From contig CAKOQV010000049.1 of the NCBI GenBank assembly GCA_934101345.1, forward strand, positions 1-5,008: DNA of 5,008 bases, read 5' to 3'. A program made the translations under genes and the position numbers. Source of the DNA: an uncultured Bacilli bacterium. Its GTDB lineage: Bacteria; Bacillota_I; Bacilli_A; RF39; UBA660. Below, in pieces: positions 1 to 4,846 of the stretch; within the stretch, counting starts at the first letter, position 1; each line of letters begins with the position of its first letter. Below the pieces are notes generated by a model. The model worked only from the letters and a program-made list of their open reading frames with translations, made no database searches and was not told the DNA's origin.

Positions 1-75
1 GGCGGCCAATGTAGGGCTCGAACCTACGACCTATCGGTTAACAGCCGAGTGCTCTACCGACTGAGCTAATTGGCC
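1..75 (-). tRNA. tRNA-Asn (anticodon GUU), lacking only the last base
   Basis: Read on the minus strand, this folds as a full cloverleaf. The acceptor stem is GGCCAAT/ATTGGCC, the D arm GCTC/GAGC with loop AGTCGGTA, the anticodon loop CTGTTAA with GTT at 40-42, and the T arm GTAGG/CCTAC with loop TTCGAGC. The 3' end reads discriminator G then CC at the window edge, so the CCA tail appears gene-encoded with its final A just outside. The top anticodon-stem pair (positions 27 and 43) is C opposite U, a mismatch, while the other four pairs are Watson-Crick. It decodes AAC/AAU. It lies downstream of gatB on the same strand with its own promoter. In organisms lacking asparaginyl-tRNA synthetase it would be charged with Asp and then amidated by GatCAB. 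Confidence 0.97.
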
Positions 76-96
76 ACTAGTTCACTTGACTTCTTA

Positions 97-125
97 AGTA
101 TATAACATTTTTTTAAACTAATCAA
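97..125 (-). promoter_or_regulatory. Promoter for tRNA-Asn
   Basis: The minus strand has a -35 TTGATT (120-125), a 17-bp spacer and a -10 TATACT (97-102). The implied transcription start is near 90, about 15 nt before the mature tRNA 5' end. Together with the terminator at 179-216, this suggests the tRNA is transcribed independently of the gat operon. The call is from motif match only. Confidence 0.6.
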
Positions 126-178
126 GTGTTTTTTTTAACTTTTTTAATATTTTATTCATTTTTTATAAAAAAATACCT

Positions 179-216
179 AAAAAAAAGAAAAATCTATCAA
201 CATAGCTGTTGATAGA
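179..216 (-). terminator. Intrinsic terminator of the gatCAB operon
   Basis: A perfect 10-bp stem, TCTATCAACA/TGTTGATAGA (193-216), closes a 4-nt loop. On the minus strand it is followed by a U-rich tract (TTTTTCTTTTTTTT, 192 to 179). The hairpin begins 6 nt after the gatB stop. The stem is only moderately GC, but its length and the long U tract make it convincing. Confidence 0.88.
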
Positions 217-222
217 CATATT

Positions 223-1644
223 TTATAGTTTTTCTAGTTCTTCTCTTAATACCATATTTGTAATACCAGGATTTACTTTACCTGAAGTTTTCTTCATGAT
301 AAGACCCATGATAAATCCCGTAACATTTTTACCATTTTTATAATCATTAACAATATTAGGATTATCATTAAATACTTCATTAATAATCTTTCTTATTTCT
401 TCTTTATCACTAATTTGTGTACCTTCGCTCTTTGCAATATCAAGAACATTCTTATTCTCATCTAGTGCTTTAGTAAATATATCCTTTACCTGCTTATTAG
501 ATATTTTACCATCACTCATCATTTTAATAACTTCGCTAAAATCCTTTGTATCAATATCTATATCACTAATAGATTTAAAGTTTTTATTTAAATATCCAAG
601 TAGAAATCCTACTATAATATTAGCAGTATCTTTAGGATTAGAGCCATTACTAATAATACTTTCAAAATAGTCAGATAATTTTCTATCTTTAGTTAAAGTA
701 CCTGCATCAACACTGCCAATACCATATTCATCTATATATTTTTTCTTTCTTTCATATTCAAGTACCGGCATATCTTTCTTAATACTATTAATATATTCTT
801 CTCTTAGCTTAATCGGAGGTATGTTAGGTTCAGTATAGTACTTATAATCTATTGCATCTACTTTACCTCTCATAAATACTGTTGTTTTATTTATTTCATC
901 ATATCTTCTTGTTTCTTGTTCAATTACTCCGCCTGCTTCAAGTATTTCAGTTTGTCTTTTAATTTCAACTTCAATAGCTTCTTTAACTGTTGTGAAAGAG
1001 TTAATATTTTTCATTTCTACTCTTGTACCAAGTTTAGTATCCCCTTCTTTCATTAGAGATACATTAACATCTACTCTTATTTGACCAAGATCTGCTCTTG
1101 CGTCACTAACATCTAAGTATAAGAACATATTTCTAAGTGTCTCAAGATAAGCTATAGCCTCTTTTGAAGAACTAATACAAGGATCAGTAACAGTCTCCAG
1201 TAATGGTACTCCTGCTCTATTATAATCAATTAAAGAATAAGTACTTAAATGATCCATATTAGCGGTATCTTCTTCTAAATGTGTATCTTGAATAGTAATC
1301 TTTTTTTCTACTCCATCTACATTTATCATTACATAACCTTTAGTACCTATTGGATTACCAAACTGAGTAATCTGATATCCTTTAGGTAAATCAGGATAAT
1401 AATAATTCTTTCTATCAAAAGTTAGATATTCTGGTATTGTAGAGTTTAATGCTAAAGCTACCATAATACTCTTTCTAACAGCTTCTTTATTAACTACTGG
1501 AAGTATACCAGGATAACCAATATCTACTACTGATAAATTAGTATTAACATCACCATCACCATTTTTACTAGAACTAAAATTTTTACTATTACTTTTAAGT
1601 TCGCAGTGGACTTCTAAACCAATAACGGGAATATATTTACTCAT
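223..1644 (-). CDS. gatB: Asp-tRNA(Asn)/Glu-tRNA(Gln) amidotransferase subunit B
   Basis: GatB activates the misacylated Asp-tRNA(Asn) or Glu-tRNA(Gln) by ATP-dependent phosphorylation, then transfers ammonia made by GatA to give Asn- or Gln-tRNA; it acts in the cytoplasm. The product is 473 aa, normal for the family. The N-terminal cradle opens with VIGLEVH (E11 and H13, by analogy the metal and active-site region), then DRKNYYYPDLPKGYQITQ at 77-94, HLEED at 122-126, and the family signature DYNRAGVPLLE at 140-150. The C-terminal YqeY-like helical domain ends with GKVNPG near 455-460. There is no cysteine zinc motif, as in other Firmicutes. The start was chosen at 1642-1644: it gives MSKYIPVIGLEVH, has GGTGG 6 nt upstream, and overlaps the gatA stop by 8 bp (ATGAGTAA), implying translational coupling. 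One oddity is RADLGQIR at 183-190, where EEGS is usual. Confidence 0.97.
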   Translation of the reverse strand: MSKYIPVIGLEVHCELKSNSKNFSSSKNGDGDVNTNLSVVDIGYPGILPVVNKEAVRKSIMVALALNSTIPEYLTFDRKNYYYPDLPKGYQITQFGNPIGTKGYVMINVDGVEKKITIQDTHLEEDTANMDHLSTYSLIDYNRAGVPLLETVTDPCISSSKEAIAYLETLRNMFLYLDVSDARADLGQIRVDVNVSLMKEGDTKLGTRVEMKNINSFTTVKEAIEVEIKRQTEILEAGGVIEQETRRYDEINKTTVFMRGKVDAIDYKYYTEPNIPPIKLREEYINSIKKDMPVLEYERKKKYIDEYGIGSVDAGTLTKDRKLSDYFESIISNGSNPKDTANIIVGFLLGYLNKNFKSISDIDIDTKDFSEVIKMMSDGKISNKQVKDIFTKALDENKNVLDIAKSEGTQISDKEEIRKIINEVFNDNPNIVNDYKNGKNVTGFIMGLIMKKTSGKVNPGITNMVLREELEKL

Positions 1645-3073
1645 CTTTAGCCACCATACCTTTACATCCAAGTACTTCTTCTAATTTATTAGCAAGATTA
1701 AGCACTAAACTATCTTCTTTTGCTCTACCAGTAATATTAACACTAATAGGCATATTATTAACAAATCCACTAGGAATAGATATACTAGGGAATCCTCCAA
1801 AGTTACCAATATCTAAATGATTACCAAGTAGTAGATACTCATCTGATAACTTATCACTTGCTTCATTAAATAGCGGTGCAATATCAGGAGTACTTGGCAT
1901 AATAAGTGCATCATAATCTTTAAATAGTTCATTCATTCTATCTACAATCATTCTTCTTACTCTGCCTGCATTTAAAAATAACTTCTCTTGATTCTCTTTC
2001 TGAAGAACATAACTACCTATAACAAATCTTCTCTTAATAAGTTCTGAAAATCCTTCAGTTCTAGTATTCATCATAATATCATTAATATTATTACCATCTA
2101 TTCTATTACCAAATGGAATACCAGTTAAATTAGAGTTATTAGAGGTTGCTTCAGCACAAGATATAACATTATAAGCAGGATATACAGCTTCAAGTAAATC
2201 TTTTCTAAAACTTACTCCCTCTACTTCTATACCAAGTTCTCTGCATTTATCTATAGTCTTATAAAAGCTTTCTATTATTTTTTCTAAATTTTCATTACCA
2301 TTGTTTATCTCTAATGCCTCTTTCATGTAAAACAGTTTCTTTCCTTTGACATTATTTGACAAATTATTTACATAGTTAACATCTTCATCAGGTAAACTAG
2401 TCATATCTTTATCATCATGGCCTTTAATAATATCCATAACATAAGCAGTATCTTTAACACTTCTAGCAAGTACTCCGACATGATCTAAACTTGAAGCAAA
2501 AGCAAATAGTCCATATCTAGATATTCTACCATAAGTAGGTTTATATCCTACTACACCACCATAAGCAGCAGGTTTTCTAACAGAATCACCAGTATCACTA
2601 CCAATAGCAAAAGGTACAATACCCAGTGCCACTGCAGCAGCACTACCCGCAGAACTACCACCAATCATTCTTGTTTTATCCCAAGGATTTCTAACAATAC
2701 CAGTATGTCCAGTAGTACCAGTACCTCCCATTGCAAGTTCATCTAGTACAGTTTTACCCACAAGTACAGCTCCAGCTTCTTTTAATTTTCTATATACAGT
2801 TGCGTCATATAAAGGAATATAATCCTTAAGTATATTTGAAGATGCTGTAGTTAGTATTCCTTTTGTAGAAATATTATCTTTTAAAGCATAAGGAATACCT
2901 CTAATAACACTATCACTATCTAATTCTTCTTTCTTATCTAGGATGGTAACAAAACTATTATATTCTTCTTGATACTTAATAGCCTTATCTCTAGACTCAT
3001 TAAATAATTCCTCGCTAGTAGTCTTATCAGTATCTAAAGCCTCTCTTATTTCTTCAATACATTTATTAGTCAT
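1637..3073 (-). CDS. gatA: Asp-tRNA(Asn)/Glu-tRNA(Gln) amidotransferase subunit A (glutaminase, amidase-signature family)
   Basis: GatA hydrolyses glutamine and channels the ammonia to GatB. The 478-aa product is full length for the family. The amidase-signature Ser-cisSer-Lys triad can be placed at K65 (in ALKDN), S140 (in GGSSAGSAAA) and S164 (in GSDTGDSVRKPA). The 24-residue gap between the two serines matches that in other amidase-signature enzymes. Further conserved blocks are DELAMGGTGTTGHTG (111-125), RNPWDKTRMIGGSS (128-141), GYKPTYGRISRYGLF (176-190) and LDHVG (196-200). The residue before the nucleophile is Asp (TGDS) rather than the common Gly, and Lys replaces Gln in the following RQPA; I recall this variant from Mollicutes-like GatA. 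Its ATG overlaps the gatC stop by one base (TAATG) and is preceded by AAGGTGGTGG. W131 is the only Trp among the window's proteins and is encoded by TGG. Confidence 0.97.
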   Translation of the reverse strand: MTNKCIEEIREALDTDKTTSEELFNESRDKAIKYQEEYNSFVTILDKKEELDSDSVIRGIPYALKDNISTKGILTTASSNILKDYIPLYDATVYRKLKEAGAVLVGKTVLDELAMGGTGTTGHTGIVRNPWDKTRMIGGSSAGSAAAVALGIVPFAIGSDTGDSVRKPAAYGGVVGYKPTYGRISRYGLFAFASSLDHVGVLARSVKDTAYVMDIIKGHDDKDMTSLPDEDVNYVNNLSNNVKGKKLFYMKEALEINNGNENLEKIIESFYKTIDKCRELGIEVEGVSFRKDLLEAVYPAYNVISCAEATSNNSNLTGIPFGNRIDGNNINDIMMNTRTEGFSELIKRRFVIGSYVLQKENQEKLFLNAGRVRRMIVDRMNELFKDYDALIMPSTPDIAPLFNEASDKLSDEYLLLGNHLDIGNFGGFPSISIPSGFVNNMPISVNITGRAKEDSLVLNLANKLEEVLGCKGMVAKDE

Positions 3074-3369
3074 TATTCCACCACCTTAGGTACCTTTACC
3101 CTATTATCATCATAATCTTTAACATTAATAACCATATCATTAAAATCAATTTCATTTTTATAAACATCTTCTCTTAAATAATTATCATCTAAATTAAGTT
3201 CAAAAGGAAATGTCATTGGAATAACTTCTTCAATACCATCTATCTTATCAATAAATTCCATTTGTTTTAATATAACATCAAACTCGTTTTCCAAAGTTTT
3301 ATACTCTTCATCATTCATCTTAAACATAAGTTTTTTTGCTAAATTATCTAATACATCTCTTGTTATCAT
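3073..3369 (-). CDS. gatC: Asp-tRNA(Asn)/Glu-tRNA(Gln) amidotransferase subunit C
   Basis: GatC is the small subunit that wraps around the GatA-GatB interface and stabilises the complex. The product is 98 aa, the usual size. The N-terminal helical part (about residues 4-45, with LAKKLMF then an ENEFDVILKQMEFIDKID helix) is followed by the typical extended region PMTFPFELNLDDNYLREDV. The tail ends VKVPKVVE, as GatC usually does. It is the first gene of the gatC-gatA-gatB operon. The start is fixed by GAGGAGG at 3374-3380, only 4 nt before the ATG. The stop shares one base with the gatA start. Sequence conservation is weak in this family, so gene order adds much of the confidence. Confidence 0.93.
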   Translation of the reverse strand: MITRDVLDNLAKKLMFKMNDEEYKTLENEFDVILKQMEFIDKIDGIEEVIPMTFPFELNLDDNYLREDVYKNEIDFNDMVINVKDYDDNRVKVPKVVE

Positions 3370-3373
3370 AATG

Positions 3374-3380
3374 CCTCCTC
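3374..3380 (-). promoter_or_regulatory. Ribosome binding site of gatC
   Basis: GAGGAGG on the minus strand lies 4 nt before the gatC ATG. The block GGAGGCATTATG (3367-3378) is nearly identical to the block GGAGGTATTATG that starts the divergent XRE gene. Confidence 0.8.
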
Positions 3381-3392
3381 ATTTACCTCTAT

Positions 3393-3421
3393 ATTATATA
3401 ACAAATTAATAATAATAACAA
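3393..3421 (-). promoter_or_regulatory. Promoter of the gatCAB operon
   Basis: The minus strand carries TTGTTA (3416-3421), a 17-bp spacer and a perfect TATAAT (3393-3398). The implied start near 3386 leaves a leader of about 17 nt that holds only the SD, so there is no room for a riboswitch or T-box. The surroundings are very AT-rich, so chance -10 matches are common; the spacing and position support this one. Confidence 0.55.
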
Positions 3422-3526
3422 TATAAAATATTTAATACCAAAATAATATTTTAAACTACTTTTTAGCTACAAAATGTTTTTTTGAAGATATTTTTTCTAA
3501 TATTTATTGCAAATTTGGTAATAATA
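3422..3526. other. AT-rich divergent intergenic region
   Basis: This stretch lies between the gatC promoter and the XRE-gene promoter. It holds a 9-bp inverted repeat, taaaatatt (3424-3432) and aatatttta (3445-3453), with a 12-nt gap. The repeat is all A and T and has no U tract tied to it. I see no gene and no convincing structured RNA here. Confidence 0.5.
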
Positions 3527-3555
3527 GTAACAAGGTATTTAAAATATCATATAAT
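3527..3555 (+). promoter_or_regulatory. Candidate promoter of the XRE-family gene
   Basis: GTAACA (3527-3532, four of six to TTGACA), a 17-bp spacer and TATAAT (3550-3555) would start transcription near 3562. A second TATAAT at 3560-3565 with TTTAAA (3538-3543, 16-bp spacer) is an alternative. Which one is used cannot be told from sequence. Confidence 0.45.
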
Positions 3556-3565
3556 TTATTATAAT

Positions 3566-3577
3566 AAAACTAGTTTT
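3566..3577. promoter_or_regulatory. 12-bp palindrome, candidate operator
   Basis: AAAACTAGTTTT is a perfect palindrome between the -10 boxes and the SD of the XRE gene, at or just after the predicted transcription start. A dyad in this position suits autorepression by a dimeric XRE-type regulator. That role is inferred from position and symmetry alone. Confidence 0.4.
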
Positions 3578-3582
3578 GGAGG
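3578..3582 (+). promoter_or_regulatory. Ribosome binding site of the XRE-family gene
   Basis: GGAGG lies 4 nt before the ATG at 3587. It decides the start against an in-frame TTG at 3482, which has no SD and would add 35 mostly hydrophobic residues. Confidence 0.8.
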
Positions 3583-3586
3583 TATT

Positions 3587-3925
3587 ATGAAGTTAGGTGA
3601 AAAAATAAAACAATTAAGAAAAAGTAAAGGAATATCACAAGAAGAATTAGCAAGCACACTAAAGATAAATAGAAATTTCTTATCAAGAATAGAAACAGGT
3701 AAATCAGAGCCTACTGCTAGTATGTTAAAAAATATCGCTAAAATATTTAATGTTGATTTAAACTCCTTATTAGATGTTAAAAGTCTTCCATCAGATAATA
3801 GTAACAAATTAAAATATATAACTGAAAATTGTAAATATTTAGATGAGAAAGATATAGATTTCATTATCAGAATAATATCAATAATGAAAGAGGAATATGT
3901 AAAAGTTAATACAAATTTAGAATAG
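3587..3925 (+). CDS. XRE-family helix-turn-helix transcriptional regulator
   Basis: This is a 112-aa probable DNA-binding repressor. A Cro/C1-type HTH fills residues 4-62: LGEKIKQLRKSKGISQEELA holds helices 1-2, then comes recognition helix NRNFLSRIETG (28-38), then EPTASMLKNIAKIFNVDLNSLL. The C-terminal part (65-112) has a helix DEKDIDFIIRIISIMKEE that could mediate dimerisation. No peptidase or other effector domain is present. It is divergent from gatC and single in its transcription unit, with a terminator at its stop codon. The palindrome at 3566-3577 makes self-regulation plausible. Its targets are unknown: it could be a stand-alone housekeeping regulator or a remnant of a mobile element or phage, but no phage or transfer genes are nearby. 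Its base composition resembles its neighbours. Confidence 0.92.
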   Translation: MKLGEKIKQLRKSKGISQEELASTLKINRNFLSRIETGKSEPTASMLKNIAKIFNVDLNSLLDVKSLPSDNSNKLKYITENCKYLDEKDIDFIIRIISIMKEEYVKVNTNLE

Positions 3926-3948
3926 AATGATATTTATCATTCTTTTTT
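3924..3948 (+). terminator. Intrinsic terminator of the XRE-family gene
   Basis: AGAATGAT/ATCATTCT forms an 8-bp stem with a 4-nt loop (3924-3943), followed by a U run to 3948. The hairpin begins inside the TAG stop codon. It overlaps the likely promoter of the next gene. Confidence 0.82.
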
Positions 3949-3955
3949 ATATAAT
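3927..3955 (+). promoter_or_regulatory. Candidate promoter of the small membrane protein gene
   Basis: ATGATA (3927-3932, four of six to TTGACA), a 17-bp spacer and a perfect TATAAT (3950-3955). The expected start, about 7 nt downstream, falls on or next to the A of the ATG at 3961, giving a leaderless mRNA. The -35 lies inside the terminator hairpin of the preceding gene. Confidence 0.5.
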
Positions 3956-3960
3956 TAAGT

Positions 3961-4317
3961 ATGAATAATGACAAAGATGAACTTTTAAAACAAGTTAATA
4001 TTGATATAATTTTCTTTTTTCTACTAGTGGCTAAAGCTATAATATCTTTTTACCTAATAAATGAAAAGAAAAAAAGTATTTTAAATATACCTAGTATTTC
4101 AAATGAGAAAGCAAATAAAATATATTATTATAATCGTAGATTAAACCTTGTTATTGCTATATATTTCTTTTTAAATGCTATGTATAGTTATCAAAATGCT
4201 ACTACTGAAGAAGAGAAAGAGCAAGAAAAATATTTAGTCGTGGCTACTTTCTTCATCTTACTAGGAGCCTTACTTTATTTACCACTAGGAAATAGTAATT
4301 TAATAATTGAAAACTAG
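3961..4317 (+). CDS. Small three-helix membrane protein, unknown function
   Basis: I do not recognise a family for this 118-aa protein. Three hydrophobic segments are visible, at about 14-33 (IDIIFFFLLVAKAIISFYLI), 61-77 and 91-109. The loop between the first two is basic (NEKKKS, NRR) and the loop between the second and third is acidic (TTEEEKEQEK). By the positive-inside rule the N-terminus would be outside and the C-terminus inside the cytoplasm. There is no signal-peptide cleavage site, cysteine pair or catalytic motif. The start is forced: an in-frame TAA lies at 3952-3954 and the next Met is residue 74. No SD precedes it, so translation may be leaderless. No clear terminator separates it from hsp20 51 bp downstream, so co-transcription, and perhaps an envelope-stress link, is possible but unproven. 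Confidence 0.75.
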   Translation: MNNDKDELLKQVNIDIIFFFLLVAKAIISFYLINEKKKSILNIPSISNEKANKIYYYNRRLNLVIAIYFFLNAMYSYQNATTEEEKEQEKYLVVATFFILLGALLYLPLGNSNLIIEN

Positions 4318-4337
4318 TATATTTTTCCTTTTATAAA
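4307..4337 (+). promoter_or_regulatory. Weak candidate promoter of hsp20
   Basis: TTGAAA (4307-4312, five of six) lies in the end of the preceding gene. The -10 could be TTTATA (4330-4335, 17-bp spacer) or TATAAA (4332-4337, 19-bp spacer). I see no CIRCE element and no CtsR-type repeat, so heat control by HrcA or CtsR is not supported. AAAACTAGTATA at 4310-4321 overlaps the -35 and resembles the palindrome upstream of the XRE gene. Confidence 0.3.
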
Positions 4338-4368
4338 TCATAATAAAGATAGAAAGGAATGATATATA

Positions 4369-4752
4369 ATGTTACCAAGATATTATTTAAATGACTATTT
4401 TCCACTTATAGATTCACCATTACTAAAAGAAAAAGAATATATGAAAACAGATATAAGAGAATATCAAAATAAATATATTATGGAAATAGACTTACCAGGA
4501 TTAAAAAAAGAAGATATAATAATAAACTATGAAAATGGATATTTAACTATTAAGGCTACTAAAACTGTTAATTTAAAAGTAGAAGCTTATATAAGAAGAG
4601 AAAGATTTTATGGTGAAGTAAAAAGAAGTTTTTATATTGGTGAAAAGAAGGAATCAGATATTAAAGCTAATTATGAAAGTGGTATTCTTACTATAACTTT
4701 TCCTAAAGAAGACATTTTAAGAAATGAAAAACAAAATATTATAATTAAATAA
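4369..4752 (+). CDS. Small heat-shock protein, Hsp20/alpha-crystallin family
   Basis: This is a 127-aa ATP-independent holdase that would bind unfolding proteins as an oligomer in the cytoplasm. A short N-terminal arm (1-24, rich in Tyr, Pro and Leu) precedes the alpha-crystallin domain (about 25-113). The domain shows MKTDIREYQNKYIMEIDLPG (25-44), KKEDIIINYENGYLTIKA (46-63), ERFYGEVKRSFYI (78-90) and the hallmark A-x4-G-x-L as ANYESGIL (100-107). The C-terminal tail ends with an I-x-I motif (I124, I126) that docks on a neighbouring subunit. Length is slightly short but within the family. The SD AAGGA (4354-4358) sits 10 nt before the ATG. A terminator follows the stop. The gene would conventionally be called hsp20 or ibpA-like, but I give no symbol because family members are not told apart by sequence alone. 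Confidence 0.95.
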   Translation: MLPRYYLNDYFPLIDSPLLKEKEYMKTDIREYQNKYIMEIDLPGLKKEDIIINYENGYLTIKATKTVNLKVEAYIRRERFYGEVKRSFYIGEKKESDIKANYESGILTITFPKEDILRNEKQNIIIK

Positions 4753-4756
4753 TTAT

Positions 4757-4786
4757 TCTAGATTACTATGTAGTCTAGACTTTTTT
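4757..4786 (+). terminator. Intrinsic terminator of hsp20
   Basis: TCTAGATTAC pairs with GTAGTCTAGA (10 bp including one G-U) around a 3-nt loop (4757-4779). A C and six Ts (4781-4786) follow. It begins 4 nt after the hsp20 stop. Confidence 0.88.
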
Positions 4787-4791
4787 ATGTT

Positions 4792-4818
4792 CACATTAAG
4801 TCTAATTGTCTTAATGTG
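4792..4818. repeat. Hairpin 1 of a tandem pair
   Basis: A perfect 9-bp inverted repeat, CACATTAAG/CTTAATGTG, with a 9-nt loop TCTAATTGT. Inside the loop a T-T mismatch and then a C-G pair (4802 with 4808) can form. No U tract follows on either strand, so it is not a standard terminator. Confidence 0.7.
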
Positions 4819-4846
4819 TTATTTTGAGTCCAAGGTCTCAAAATAA
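4819..4846. repeat. Hairpin 2 of a tandem pair
   Basis: A perfect 10-bp inverted repeat, TTATTTTGAG/CTCAAAATAA, with an 8-nt loop TCCAAGGT, directly abutting hairpin 1. It has the same T-T mismatch followed by a C-G pair (4830 with 4835). There is no U tract on either strand. Confidence 0.7.

Noticed and set aside
83..128. CACTTGA/TCAAGTG inverted repeat around the tRNA promoter
   Set aside because: It is only 7 bp, with 32 nt between the arms. It overlaps the -35 box, so part of the match follows from promoter sequence.
1645..1671. Upstream ATG adding nine residues to GatB
   Set aside because: The added residues have no family match and a weak SD. The ATG at 1644 has GGTGG at good spacing and gives the usual N-terminus.
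3424..3453. 9-bp inverted repeat in the divergent intergenic region
   Set aside because: It is all A and T with a 12-nt gap. Such repeats are expected by chance in this composition, and no U tract or start site fits it.
3482..3586. In-frame TTG start adding 35 hydrophobic residues to the XRE protein, which would make a membrane-anchored regulator
   Set aside because: There is no SD before the TTG, and both candidate promoters lie inside the extension. A strong GGAGG sits just before the ATG at 3587, exactly where the XRE family normally begins.
3559..3864. Minus-strand 101-codon open frame
   Set aside because: It lies antisense to the XRE gene, has no SD or family features, and looks like a shadow of a low-GC coding region.
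4318..4368. Search for CIRCE or CtsR sites before hsp20
   Set aside because: No TTAGCACTC/GAGTGCTAA dyad and no GGTCAAA repeats are present.
4365..4370. TATAAT overlapping the hsp20 start codon
   Set aside because: A transcript from it would begin inside the gene. AT-rich spacers produce this string by chance.
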